This document shows positions 1 through 9,805 of a DNA stretch of 64,000 bases, in pieces. Every line of letters begins with the position of its first letter. Position 1 is the first letter of the stretch. Under the pieces are notes generated by a model. The model saw only the letters and a list, made by a program, of their open reading frames with translations, searched no databases and was not told the DNA's origin. A program made the position numbers and the translations under genes. Origin of the DNA: Rhodosorus marinus (lineage: Eukaryota > Rhodophyta > Stylonematophyceae > Stylonematales > Stylonemataceae); NCBI GenBank assembly GCA_029953675.1, contig JAMWBK010000005.1:62001-126000 (forward strand), in the 5' to 3' direction.

Positions 1-99
1 CTGGGTTTATGTTTGGTTAGTGGCTTGCCACGCCCGTATACCACGCTTTGCTCAGATTTTGGACTTCTTTCTGTTGCGGAGCCACCTCTTTTACTCCCC
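1..99 (+). pseudogene. U2 snRNA 3' half, fused to A element
   Basis: The sequence matches the 3' half of the other two U2 copies in the window. It includes the stem III hairpin GTGGCTTGCCAC (near 20-31), the stem IV region ending GCGGAGCCACC, and the extension TCTTTTACTCCC. It then runs straight into the 5' UTR of a near-complete A retrotransposon with no spacer. The 5' part of U2 is outside the window or absent. Base changes relative to 63527-63730, mainly in stem IV, suggest an old, non-functional copy. Confidence 0.75.
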
Positions 100-253
100 A
101 AGTCCTAGGCTAAAGCTGGAGAGGAGGATTGGGGTTTTGTTTCTTTTTCGGTCGCGAGCGTGTTCGTTTACGGGAAGCGCTTCCTCTGGTACGCCTTCCC
201 CTCGATTTTCCGCGGTGCGTTGTTTGCAATTGCAACTACTTTTTTCTTCCGGG

Positions 254-1614
254 ATGGTAGCGATATCTCCGCGCTCGACGGAGCCTCATCCCAAGGAGGC
301 ACTGCCAGGTGGGGGACTCCGTGTTCGCCTCAGCAGCGGCACCTTTTCTTCCGAGGTTGACTTGGAAGGCGCTTCTGGCACCCAGGCGCGTGCACTTATC
401 TCCGCTGTCACCAGCCTGATCACGGCTGCGAGTGATCGTGGAGTGCTCCCTCAGCTCACCCAGAAGCCAGGTGGGCTGGAATCGGGATTGCTGGCCAGGT
501 CAAATTCAAATTCGGACGAGAATTTGAATTGCACCAGAGTGGCAGCGTTGGCTGAAGGCAGTCAACATCAGGTCAATCAACATGAACCTGTCCCGGGACA
601 GGCGAGGGCGCTTGCTGCTGCGCGGGACAGTACGACGTTGGGGAGCGGCAGGCAGGGCCAAAACGCGCTTCAGCGCTCGGGGACTCGAGGCAATGGTGGT
701 GGTGACTGTGCGGCAACCGGTGTGGAGGAGACTGGAGCTGTGGAGTTCCCTCTGGACTTCCCTCTCTTGGACCAGCCCTCAGGTGGTCACCAGCTCCCGG
801 CTACTGCGGGGGCACGTGGTGGCCGCAAGGGGGGCCCTTCGTACGCATCAGTCTTGCGGAAGGGCACCACTGCCACACGTACGACGGCTATGCTCCGTTT
901 CCTACCATCTCGCGAGCCTCAGGGTGGACCTGTGGAGACCACTCTCCAATTTCTGTGGGTGCGAAATGTCCGGCGCAAAACTACACGAGGCCAGGTTCCG
1001 TCTATGCGAGATTTCCGGGACACTTTTGCGGAATCGTTAGGGTGCAGCCGGGGTGATTTCTTCTTCGCAAAATATGAGGGCCGCGATGTGCTGTTTTTGG
1101 TCTCCGCAACCGCCGCCAAGTACCTGGAGGCTTTGCTGGCGAAGCCTAGCAGTGGCCTGAGAGCGCCCGGTGGCTGCGCTGCAACTCGCAGGTGGTTTTG
1201 CATTTCGATTTTGTCCGTTTCTCGGGCAATTTCCTGTCTCCGGGAGAAACGGCAGGGCTCGCTGAGCATGAGAGCAGCGTGAAGGCGGCAGCGATCCATT
1301 GGCTACGGATTCAGCGCCTTGAGAGGATCTTGTTGGAGCGGTTCCGGTCGGGCCCTCGTCACCTGCGCATGGCGGTGTCCAGCTTCTTCGATCTGGAGAG
1401 GCGACTTGTGCTGACTTCGCGCTACAAGACAGAGCTGCAGCGGTTGGGGATTTTGGAGGGCTCTGCTTCCAGCAGCACTTCCAGCGAGAGTGGTGAGGCA
1501 GGGGAGCATACTGAGGGCATGTCGGTGGAGGACGCCCAGGTTACTTTGCTGCAGCCCGGGGATCCGTTCCGCGAGCCTCGCGGAGTGGGCGGCTCACGAC
1601 TTTGGTGCGGATAG
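254..1614 (+). pseudogene. A element ORF1, gag-like, one frameshift
   Basis: The first plausible ATG is at 254. An open frame that extends further upstream only reads through U2 sequence. The N-terminal half is low-complexity, rich in Ser, Gly and Arg. A domain near LWVRNVRRKTT (about 950-1150) resembles by eye the LRNVRPPRLDE domain of the E-family ORF1, so both probably share an ORF1 core that binds RNA. Reading must change frame near 1190 to continue into the C-terminal part, which is Arg- and Leu-rich and then Ser-rich, and stops at 1614. The function of packaging element RNA is inferred from position and basic composition. No CCHC knuckle is visible. Confidence 0.6.
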
Positions 1615-1701
1615 GAGGTAAGAGAGCGAGGACCGACTCCCCCGGGTCTAAGGGGGAGAAGCACGATTAGCGCTCCAGGCACGGCTGCGAGGTCGCAGCC
1701 T

Positions 1702-2100
1702 ATGGATCTACAGTCTTATGTCCTGAAGGAGGGCGGAGACTGGGGCATTTGGCGTACGCGTTTTCGGAGTTGGCTCCGGCGTGGATTTCTTTGGAAGGAG
1801 GCTCGCTTCCCCTCCGTGGGGATTCCCCCAGTCGTCCTCCCTCGTGGAGACCTTCTAGTGGCTGGAACCATTCTCGATTTCATCTTCACGAGCCTGGCTC
1901 GTAACATTCGGGACACAGTCATTTGGGTTTTTCTGGGGGTCATGCCGCGGCTGATTCTGGCCCCCACACACATCGGAGCGCAGATGGCGAGTACGAGACC
2001 GACTGGCCCGGGGCTAGCCTCTCCGTCATCGGCAAGAACTCGGTCGAGGGGAGAATCCTCAATCGCTTCGGCTCGTCCCCATAACTGCTCCCTCCAGTAA
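1702..2100 (+). pseudogene. A element ORF2 N-terminal remnant
   Basis: The frame opens at ATG 1702, 87 bases after the ORF1 stop. Its spacing of Trp, Arg and hydrophobic residues (WRTRFRSWLRRGFLW, later FLGVMPRLILAP) parallels the N-termini of C and E ORF2, for example the C segment VQVLPSLIL. This is therefore probably the true ORF2 start. It is cut off by a truncated E copy at 2101, so it is no longer continuous with the RT part beginning near 3041. Confidence 0.5.
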
Positions 2101-2755
2101 CCGTAAGCTTTACTGGGCAGCTGCCTACTGCAGCGCAACACTACGTCTAATCCTATCTAGGGAGAAACTTACTGGAACCCCGCTACCGGGGTCTCATGCT
2201 ATGTTCAAAAGAAAAAACACGCACCAGCGGATTCTCCAACTGCTCCACGCGCAAAGCGCCTACTGCTATCTCTGCGTTACCTCGCCATAGTTGCCGGTTT
2301 ATCTGCGATCTCACGTCTCTCAGCTCCTCACTCCTGTGCAGTAAGTGTTTGCAGCTGTCCCGGAGGAACTCTTGTGCCATTTGCCCCGTACGCCCAAACG
2401 TCTCTATCGCTATCGGGATGAACTTGTCATCCGGTTTCTCCATCACCATCGCTTCCTTGTAGTGAGCGATTTTCCACTTCTCCGCAGCCCTCGCCGCGTA
2501 TCCGCTATCATCTTGGCTCCGCCGAAAATATTTTCCCTGTAATGGTGACACCACCGTCACATCCAGCGCATACCTTTGTTTGGTCCTCGGATGCCTAGCA
2601 ACGATATCAGGTCGCAGTCCGTAGTTCTCGAAGTACCCCTCAGGTTCTTGCTCTACGTCCATGAAGTTCCATCGCCTTAGCCACCGTGCCAGCTCTCTGC
2701 AGATTTCGTCGTGCCTACGTTGCCACAGTCCAGTTGATGTTGGGCAGTGATGCAA
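2101..2755 (-). mobile_element. 5'-truncated E element inside A element
   Basis: On the minus strand this is the 3' end of family E. It has the RLE coding end (2183-2755, about 190 residues, intact to the stop), the ACCCCGGTAGCGGGGT hairpin carrying the stop codon, and the tail GCAGCTGCCCAGTAAAGC then TTACGGTTAC. It carries RPDIVARHPRTKQRYALDV, the PD...D core of a restriction-like nuclease. It splits ORF2 of the A copy. No clear target-site duplication is visible, so the flanks have changed since insertion. Confidence 0.85.
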
Positions 2756-3040
2756 GTTTTATCATCTTTTTAGTTACCTTATTGAATGAACTTTGTTTTT
2801 GGTTTCGTGAGGGTGTATGGTGCTGGCTTTTGGTGGTTTTGAGTAGCAATTGTGTTCTTCGGTGGGAGGTGCTTCTTTCTGCAGCCTTTCCCCCGCATCT
2901 TCTAGTGGTGTGGTGCGTGCTGGGGGTTGCTAGCGCCCCTTGGAGGTCGTGGTGGTTTTTCTTTGGTTGCAAACGTTGGGAACAAGTTTTCTTTTTGGGG
3001 GTTTCGTGGGGGAATAGGTTTTTCACACCTTCCAATCGTT

Positions 3041-5818
3041 ATGGTTGGGGTTTCCCCACCCATTCCGTCGGACGGAGCCGTTCTCTCAGCGCGCGTGGAG
3101 CTCAGCGTGGGCGGGTTTAGTACCGCGGCCACCCTCACGGACTGCGCTGACGAGTTGGCCCATGGGATCTGCTCGAAAATGACGAGTCTTCTTGTGACTG
3201 CTTCCCAGGAACACCGCCTGCCGCTGCTGATCGCCTATTTGGAGCGCTTCTCCGCCTCCGCGCCTGCCCCATACCCCCCGGTGCCCGTCCCCGCGGATCC
3301 GCACAGTACAACGGGGCCTGCCTCCAACCGACCCGAGCGCTCCGCTCCGGTCATTCCTGATTCCGACTGGCCTAAGGGCCGTTCCCCAGGGCCCTCGGGG
3401 CTGCGGGTGGAATATCTCCGTTTCTTAAGTGATGAAGGTTTGCAGGCGTTGGCGTGGGTGGTCGAAGCGCTTGTGAATGGTGATCCCCTGTGTGAGTGTG
3501 CGTGGTTCTTGGTCGGGCGTTCGCAGTTGTGTCTGTTTTCGAAGCCCGGTCACACGGCCTCGAGCCCTGCTATTCGCCCTATTGGCCTGGTTGAGGTGGT
3601 CCGCAAATTGGCGGCGCGATGGTTAGTGAAAATCCTGGTTCCCGACTCCCGCCGTTTCTTTGGGCACGTGCAGTTAGGCGTGGGCTATCGTGGTGGCTGT
3701 GAGTTGTTGTCTGTTTCACTCCGTTCGGAAATGGCGTACTCTCCAGATTCTGGGCTCCTCTCTGTAGATTTTACCAATGCGTTCAAGCGCGTCTCTCGTC
3801 CGGCTCTCATGCACGTGGGGCGCGAAGTTTTCCCTGTAGGCTTTCCCTTTGTTAATAGACTTTATTCTCCGCTTGGTCGTGGGGCTACCTTTGACACCCT
3901 TGGCGCTTCCTCACACACGTTTGCGTCGCGCACAGGGGTACAACAGGGTGATCCCTTGTCCCCTTTCCTACATGCCTGTGGACTACAACTCGTCTTGCTT
4001 TGTCTTCGCTCCGAATTCCCGCAGGTTCGTACGGTTGCATACCACGACGACGTGTGCCTCCTGGGGCCCCCCGATACTCTAGCGCTCGCTTATGATCGTC
4101 TCCGCTCCTTGGCTTCGCGGGTTGACTTGGAGGTTAATCATCACAAATCGTTCTACTGGGGAGGTGTAGCTGCACAAGAGCAGCAGGTACCTGCGTCGTT
4201 CCAGGATATTTGGAGACCGGATGGTTTTGTCCACTTAGGCATCCCCTACGGGTCGCCGTCCTTCGTTGAAGGCGAGTTCCTGCAGCTCCTCGGTAAGCAC
4301 AGACAGCTGGTTGCAGAGCTTCGCCGGCTACCTCCGGGCTTTCTCCAGTGCTCGTTGTTGCTGTTTCGGTATTGTTGCAGTCAGCGGTTAACCTATTGGC
4401 TCCGCTCACTTCCAACTCATTGGGGCCGGTGGTTGGCCACTCGTGCGGATGCTGAAAGTTTCCGTGCCCTTGGGTTTTTTCTCGATGAGGAGCTGAGCGC
4501 TCTGTCGCGACCCACCTGTGATGTTGTGCGCGCCCAGGTAGGCCTCCCATTGCGATTGGGGGGACTGGGCCTCTGCAACCGTGTTGTGGTCCAACCCGCA
4601 GTCGCAGTAGGGGCCTGGGGAACCGCACTTCCCACTTTGAGCAGTTTGGGTATCTCGAAGTTCCGCAATTTGATGGCGAGCCTCTCGCGGGGTGTCTTGC
4701 TTCCCAGCGTACCGGAAAGCGCCCAAGACTTATTTCTGGAGCTCCAAACCGCCCTGAATTCCTGTACTAGTCTCCCCGAAACCGTTCAACCCCGTCTTCC
4801 TGACTGGCGAGCTGTATTTGACCGCTCTCGAGGCTCCGCCCCGGGGATTCGTCCTGCGCCTGAACCTGTTCTAGGGGAGATTGACCCAGTGGTTGCCGCA
4901 GAAGAAGAAGTTCCAGTTGATCCTCCTGATGATTCCCAGCGCGCTGGGAGCCGAGCTCAAGCACGCACGGATGCGCTGCAAAATATCCTTTCTTGGGACT
5001 TGCACCGTGCTGCATATGGCAGACTCTTCGCGCAGATGGTCTCATCTTCTCGCGCTCGCGCCCGCCTACGTAGTCTTGGAGGGGTTATTAGCTCTCAGTG
5101 GCTCATGACCGTACCAGCCTTTCCGCCACTCACACTGTCGGATTTCGAAGTGCGTACTTCACTGCGCTTATACCTCGGCTTACATCAGCCCCCTTGGCCG
5201 TACGAGATGGGTTCGTCGTGCCCTCTCTGCTCTCAGACTGAAGACAACGCAGATTTTGGCGCCCACCTGCTCGCTAGTTGCCCGGCGGTGAAAGGTGCTC
5301 GAACCCGCCGCCATACACGGATCTTGAACCTGTTATACCGGGAACTTCGGCCTATAGTCCGGCAAGCCGGTCTGGAAATCGAACGTGAGAAACCTTTACC
5401 CGTCGCGGACTTTCAAAATGATGAACGCCGTGTAGCCGACCTGGTGATAACCTGTGACGACAGCCGCCGTACCACATACGTTGATCTTGCTGTTCCTAAC
5501 CCTCAAGCTAGTCGTTATCTTCCGGCTGCGGGGGAGCGCCGTGGATCTGCCGCCGCCAGCATGAGACGCCGCGAAGAGATCAAATACGCGGGGGCTTTGT
5601 CTTCCCCTGGTGTTCGTGCTTCGGCACTAGCACATCGCTTGGTACCCCTGATCATTGAGTGCTTTGGGTTCATGGACTCTGTTGGTTCTCGCTGGCTTCG
5701 GGAGTTGTTCCGCGAACGCCCTGACCGTCTTCAATCGTTGTTTACCCGCTTAAGTTTCCTGCTGTGGCGCATGAATGCCGCTTTGATGTTGGAGGCGCGA
5801 GTTCTTCGCCGCACTTAG
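3041..5818 (+). CDS. A element ORF2: reverse transcriptase plus restriction-like endonuclease
   Basis: ATG 3041 is the first ATG in this open frame, giving about 925 residues. The frame also extends upstream as a TTG-started stretch that does not look conserved. RT landmarks in order are SPGPSGLRVEYL (motif 0/1), AIRPIGLVEVVRK, LLSVDFTNAFKRV (motif A Asp), TGVQQGDPLSP (motif B) and VAYHDDVCLLG (motif C, with His where Ala is usual). The C-terminus has CPLC-x10-H-x4-C, RTRRHTRIL, then RRVADLVI...TYVDLAV, the likely RLE core. Known RLE enzymes nick the target and prime reverse transcription there. The RT is uninterrupted, but the protein lacks its original N-terminus, which was separated by the E insertion, so it is probably not active from this copy. 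Confidence 0.85.
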   Translation: MVGVSPPIPSDGAVLSARVELSVGGFSTAATLTDCADELAHGICSKMTSLLVTASQEHRLPLLIAYLERFSASAPAPYPPVPVPADPHSTTGPASNRPERSAPVIPDSDWPKGRSPGPSGLRVEYLRFLSDEGLQALAWVVEALVNGDPLCECAWFLVGRSQLCLFSKPGHTASSPAIRPIGLVEVVRKLAARWLVKILVPDSRRFFGHVQLGVGYRGGCELLSVSLRSEMAYSPDSGLLSVDFTNAFKRVSRPALMHVGREVFPVGFPFVNRLYSPLGRGATFDTLGASSHTFASRTGVQQGDPLSPFLHACGLQLVLLCLRSEFPQVRTVAYHDDVCLLGPPDTLALAYDRLRSLASRVDLEVNHHKSFYWGGVAAQEQQVPASFQDIWRPDGFVHLGIPYGSPSFVEGEFLQLLGKHRQLVAELRRLPPGFLQCSLLLFRYCCSQRLTYWLRSLPTHWGRWLATRADAESFRALGFFLDEELSALSRPTCDVVRAQVGLPLRLGGLGLCNRVVVQPAVAVGAWGTALPTLSSLGISKFRNLMASLSRGVLLPSVPESAQDLFLELQTALNSCTSLPETVQPRLPDWRAVFDRSRGSAPGIRPAPEPVLGEIDPVVAAEEEVPVDPPDDSQRAGSRAQARTDALQNILSWDLHRAAYGRLFAQMVSSSRARARLRSLGGVISSQWLMTVPAFPPLTLSDFEVRTSLRLYLGLHQPPWPYEMGSSCPLCSQTEDNADFGAHLLASCPAVKGARTRRHTRILNLLYRELRPIVRQAGLEIEREKPLPVADFQNDERRVADLVITCDDSRRTTYVDLAVPNPQASRYLPAAGERRGSAAASMRRREEIKYAGALSSPGVRASALAHRLVPLIIECFGFMDSVGSRWLRELFRERPDRLQSLFTRLSFLLWRMNAALMLEARVLRRT

Positions 5819-5875
5819 TCTTTTTTACCCCTCGGGGTTGTTTTTTTTCAGCCTCCGATTAAACCATTCGTTCGA
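5819..5875 (+). other. A element 3' UTR with hairpin and TTCG tail
   Basis: After the TAG stop comes the hairpin ACCCCTCGGGGT (5827-5838), a T-run, CAGCCTCCGATTAAACCATTCG, then TTCG. The same 3' end, with variable numbers of TTCG or TTCA units, marks every A fragment in the window. The hairpin is a reasonable candidate for recognition by the element RT; this is inference. Confidence 0.7.
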
Positions 5876-6472
5876 TAGCAACCTTGATCAGATTTATACT
5901 CTCCTAGCCGGACGGGTTGGTCCAGTTTCGACTTGTCCAATCTTCAAGTCTACCTTTTAGCATCACGATCGCGGACAACTCGAGAGAATCTGAGCCCCTT
6001 TTAGAGAATCCGCCTAGGCTTGCCTACTGTAAATAGCCCATGAAAACCCCCTTATGGAGTCGAACTCGAGGTACTGCTCGCTGTTCTCTCCTTCATGAAC
6101 GTGAAGGCGGTACTCATATCGCCGCTCGTTCCCAGCACTTCAACTTAAGACGTTTTTTTGTGATGGTGTGCAGCCTTGGCCGCGTCTTGGACGAGACTAA
6201 AATCTCCTCCAAACCCCATTCCAAAAACACAAAACCGGGCGCTTACTCGGTACCCACCACAACCCAGACCGTAAGTTGGTTTCTAATCTCTCCGAGTAGC
6301 CCTGGCAACATATCGGTATATACGTTATCTAAGCAAAACTGATATTTGCAGAGGCTGTCATAGGCATATTCCTCCTCCAATTCATGATTAGATTGAAATC
6401 CTTAGCTCCTCTATTCAATCGTTCTACCAAGACAGGTTCGACCAACCCTCCCCCTCTCCCAAGTCCGAACGA
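5876..6472. other. No gene seen
   Basis: I see only short unsupported open frames (the longest is about 100 codons, 6040-6342) and no recognisable repeat. It lies between two A-family 3' ends. Confidence 0.5.
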
Positions 6473-6662
6473 ATGGTTTAATCGGAGGCTGAAAAAAAAA
6501 CCCCGAGGGGAAAAAAAGACTAAGCGCGGCGAAGTACTCGCGAGTCCAGCGCATTGATGTACGTTCGCTTTGATGTTGGAGGCGCGAGTACTTCGCCGCG
6601 CTTAGTCTTTTTTTCCCCTCGGGGTTTTTTTTTCAGCCTCCGATTAAACCATTCGTTCGTTC
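6473..6662. repeat. Large palindrome of two A 3' ends
   Basis: An A 3' end on the minus strand (6473-6555) and one on the plus strand (about 6564-6662) face away from each other across a spacer of roughly 25 bases. The arms of about 85 bases are almost identical. It could be two insertions, an inverted (twin-primed) insertion, or a fold-back rearrangement. Confidence 0.8.
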
Positions 6663-7066
6663 GATGAATATGTCTATCTGACGGGCTTACACCATCGGTG
6701 GTTATCCCCATGGCTCCCACTCATTTTTTAAAGTTTCTATTCGTCCATCCAGTAAAGCTTTTTCTTTAACTTCTTAGACGAAAAAGGGTTTTTTATTTCT
6801 CATACGATAATCTATCCCTGTAATATTGGAATACTTTCCTACCCTTTTCTATTTTACCAAAATATTGCGATATTGCTCATTGAGTTGGTACTACAATCTG
6901 TTTTGATTGCAAATAAAGTCAATGATGTGTTTCAAAAAGAGACGCTTTGAATTTATTTTGCAATCTTTTTGTGAGCAGCCTATGAAATTGTGAGATGAGA
7001 ACAATTTAATTGGTCTTCTGTTTACGTGGAATGTCCAGACACGTCCAACGCAGGCAGCGCGATCAA
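6663..7066. other. AT-rich spacer, no gene seen
   Basis: No coding pattern or known repeat is visible. It is the left flank of the U2-A chimeric insertion and ends in GATCGTCGTC. Confidence 0.5.
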
Positions 7067-7404
7067 GATCGTCGTCGAATGAATGGTTTAATCGGAGGCT
7101 GAAAAAAAAACCCCGAGGGGAAAAAAAGACTAAGCGCGGCGAAGTACTCGCGCCTCCAACATCAAAGCGGCATTCATGCGCCACAGCAGGAAACTTAAGC
7201 GGGTAAACAACGATTGAAGACGGTCAGGGCGTTCGATGGGGAGTAAAAGAGGTGCTCCGCAACAGAAAGCAGTGCGAAATCTGAGCAAAGCGCGGTAAAC
7301 GGGCGTGGCAAGCCACTAACCAAACATAAACCCCTCCAGAAAAATATTTGTAACAAAAGCATCTAAAATTTAGATGCATCAAGTTGTTACACTTGATCGT
7401 CGTC
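7067..7404 (-). mobile_element. U2 snRNA-A element chimeric retrocopy with 10-bp TSD
   Basis: Read on the minus strand, the unit is U2 (5'-truncated at stem IIa), the U2 3' extension, the last 150 or so bases of family A starting CGAACGCCCTGACCG, then the A tail ending CCATTCATT. GATCGTCGTC occurs at 7067-7076 and again at 7395-7404, directly bounding the composite. A single integration event therefore carried both parts. The right-hand repeat overlaps U2 by GATC, so microhomology may have helped the 5' junction. Confidence 0.85.
7236..7404 (-). pseudogene. U2 snRNA copy lacking stem I and branch-site region
   Basis: It is colinear with 63527-63686: stem IIa (ATCAAGT...ACTTGAT), stem IIb (GCATCTAAATTTTAGATGC), the Sm-like ATATTTTTCTGG, stem III GTGGCTTGCCAC, stem IV and the extension TCTTTTACTCCCC. 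Stem I and the GTAGTA branch-site element are missing, so it cannot act as U2. Confidence 0.85.
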
Positions 7405-7454
7405 AGGGTCAACATCATTTATTCCAGCCGTGCGGATGTCAACCGATGATGTTG

Positions 7455-7615
7455 AATTGTTTAGTAGGAGACTGCAACAAAAAAAAACAGAGTGGAACAG
7501 AGACGAATTGCCACGAAGGTTGCGCGCCTCAAAGATCAAAACAGCGTTAATACGCCACAACAAGAACTCAATCGAGTAAACAAGGATTGAGACGGTCCGG
7601 GCGTTCGAGGAAGAA
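7455..7615 (-). mobile_element. Diverged A-family 3' fragment
   Basis: The order of blocks matches the A 3' end: a TTTAGTAGGAGACTG equivalent, an A-run, GCGCGCCTC, ATCAAAACAGCG, and GACGGTCCGGGCGTTCG. Many substitutions mark it as an older copy than its neighbours. Confidence 0.65.
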
Positions 7616-8389
7616 TCAGCGACGTGCCGCTTTGATCAATCATATTGACTGGGGACTTTCATGTTCTCCTTGCCTCGGTCTGTGGGTGCAGACAGAGTAC
7701 AGGTCCATCACCAAGTGTTCCAAGAGCAACGTCACGATAAGAGCTTTACCTACTCCGTTCAAGCCCTTTGGGTTCGGTTGATAGCTTGTTCTGTTCTTGT
7801 CGCTCTCGTATGTAGCACTGTACCATCATCCACTAGGCGTTCCGCAGCTGTGGACCACGCGGTCTAAGACATCGCCGCCATACGCTAGTCAGAAACTGAG
7901 ATGCACGTTGAGCTTTTGCGAGTTGAGGGTTCGTTTCTGTCGCTGGCATACGGGAGGTGCGAAGTAGTCGGCCTAAGGGGTTGCGCTGCAGACGATGAAG
8001 TGTTCCCACACCATGGCGACCCTTCCGTACATAATAGCGGTCATCTGCGAAGAAGAGACCAGGTCGTCTGTAACCAAGTACAAGACTAGGGAGTACAAGG
8101 CGAGTAAAGTCCAGACTAGGGAGAGCGGATATGAACAGGCATGACAGGTCCGCCATTTACGTGAAAGGCCTTGCATTGGCTCCTCAGGGCTCACTGGTGC
8201 GCCACTAGCATTGGAGGGTCAAGTTCCGAGGCTAATCGACCACGGTCTAACACGACAGGCGTCTTGGCGTGTTGTCCTCCTTCGCGGCTTGGACTTGGGC
8301 GGAGGCAGTGCTGGCCGTTGTCTCGGTGAGGGGTTCCGTTCTCTCCCGCTCCAGTGTGTGGGGTTGGGCATTTATCATCGTCGAGGGCG
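7616..8389. other. No convincing gene
   Basis: Several overlapping short open frames on both strands show no domain, no codon pattern and no partner elsewhere in the window. I see nothing that supports a gene. Confidence 0.4.
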
Positions 8390-8700
8390 GCACAAGTTCA
8401 AGATTTTCGAAGGGTACCCGAGTGCCCGAATCAAGCCCCCGTTGAGCGTGCCTCTTTCCGTACTGTGTGGGTCCGTTGCTGGACTATTATCATCTCCGGT
8501 GCCTGGCCCCTCCTTTGGTTCTCTTCTTTCTACTGAGGCGGACACAATGACAATGCACGAGTTGGATACGTTGTGTGGAAGTCTGCTTGTTCTCCAAGGG
8601 CTCTTACAGGTGGAGCCGGATATTGTGAATGCCCAAATTCGTTGACCTAGCAAGTGGGGTGGGCTTGGCTCCGGCACCAGATTGTCCAAAAAATCGTGGC
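8390..8700 (+). mobile_element. Family C ORF2 fragment
   Basis: The translated segment TMHELDTLCGSLLVLQG matches the C ORF2 thumb region at 36780-36840. A stop codon interrupts it just before the PSKWGGLG equivalent. Both ends are truncated, so it is a dead fragment. Confidence 0.7.
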
Positions 8701-8706
8701 GATTCA

Positions 8707-8937
8707 CGAATCTTCTATATTTAGTTTCCAAATGAAAACCCGTGCTGATTGTTTGTACAGAAACGAGGAACGAAGATAGTACGGTCCATCCCTTATTTTG
8801 AAAGGAAAAGGATAATTCTCGCCTTGAGCGGGGTCTTCTGGGAGTTTTCTAGAGCTCTCTGCGCATTTTTTTTTATTTTCTAGGACAATCATTTTCGAGT
8901 GAAAGACGATGTGCTGACTGCTGAATTTTGGCTCTGG
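8707..8937. repeat. Unclassified dispersed repeat, copy 1
   Basis: This block starts TCTTCTATATTTAGTTT and contains GGTCTTCTGGGA and a TTTTCGAGTGAAAGAC segment. It aligns colinearly with 9806-10040 at clearly less than full identity. There is no coding capacity and no link to families A, C, D or E that I can see. Confidence 0.65.
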
Positions 8938-9805
8938 CATTGAATGGAGGTTACTTTTGAGTATGGCAGGCTGTCACTCTTGATTATTCTTTGCGAGAGC
9001 AATGAACCGCCGATTGGCGGCAAGTGGGTACGATATGATGTCGAAAATCCAAATAGTGAAAGTGGATTGAAGAAAAAACAAGAGAGGATTTGTGTTTTGA
9101 GCTTCACCATCGAATCGTATAGAACGATTATCGGGAAACCGTATCAAGAAGAGAAATTGTTGATGATGATCAGTTTATTCAGAGCCTAACTACCCTGAGA
9201 AGCGAAAAACAAGACGCTGATGACGAGCGTCGAACGCAGCCGGGGTTGTTAGTTCTCTAGTAAATCGAACAAGAGAGCCGCGTTGGAACGCCACAAGGTC
9301 AAGGACAGCTCCATGAGGAGGCTATCAAGACGACTATCTTCAACCGTTCCCATCGCTTTCGCAATCGAAACGCTCGTTCGCTCCTACTTGTCGTGGATTG
9401 TTCGTGTCGAACCCTCTTTCTCGGGCGATTTTGGAACAGCAAGCTGCATCGCATATTGCCTGAACGATTCCAACAGCTCTAATAACCATTCATTCATTCA
9501 ATACACTTGAGTTTTATTTCCTATAATCAAGGTGTTAAATATAGATCCGATAGCTCGCGTTTTACATCACCGGTTTATTCCGAGCAACCCTGACAAGGAG
9601 AGAGAAATTGAAATTGAATGCTTGGCTCGGAGACTGAAAGATAATACCTGTTATTATTTTATATATTCTATATAAACTGTAAGCTGCGGTCAACACCGCA
9701 TTAGATATTCACAAATAACTACTGATTATAGTGTTTTATTGTATTTATTACCGTTTGTCTTCGATCTTCAGGTGAAAACCCTGAGCGATAAAAGACTAAG
9801 CGAAC
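8938..9805. other. No gene seen; minimal A-tail-like site
   Basis: This spacer between two copies of an unclassified repeat has no coding signal. Near 9486-9502 the string AACCATTCATTCATTC looks like an A-family tail with nothing else of the element. The two flanking repeats could be remains of terminal repeats, but the interior shows no retroelement protein. Confidence 0.4.

Larger units (their letters stand above)
100..5870 (+). mobile_element. Family A RLE non-LTR retrotransposon, near full length
   Basis: This is the longest copy of family A. It has a 5' UTR (about 100-253), a gag-like ORF1 (254-1614), the start of ORF2 (1702-2100), an insertion of a truncated E element (2101-2755), the RT-RLE part of ORF2 (3041-5818) and a short 3' UTR. 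The 3' end reads CCTCCGATTAAACCATTCG followed by TTCG units, and this end recurs in more than ten truncated copies elsewhere in the window. Part of the 5' UTR recurs inverted at 17194-17427. There is no poly(A) tail. The 5' end is joined to U2 snRNA sequence. No target-site duplication can be checked because the left flank is cut by the window. Confidence 0.85.

Noticed and set aside
20-253. Apparent N-terminal extension of the A ORF1 frame
   Set aside because: It starts at GTG inside U2 snRNA sequence and crosses the 5' UTR, so it is read-through of non-coding DNA; ATG 254 is preferred.
2756-3040. Open frame upstream of the A RT
   Set aside because: Composition is odd (runs of Trp, Phe and Gly), with no ATG in the main frame and no match to C or E ORF2; treated as altered or non-coding sequence.
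7587-8200. Several 60-110 codon open frames
   Set aside because: They overlap on both strands, have no domains and no second copy; most likely chance.
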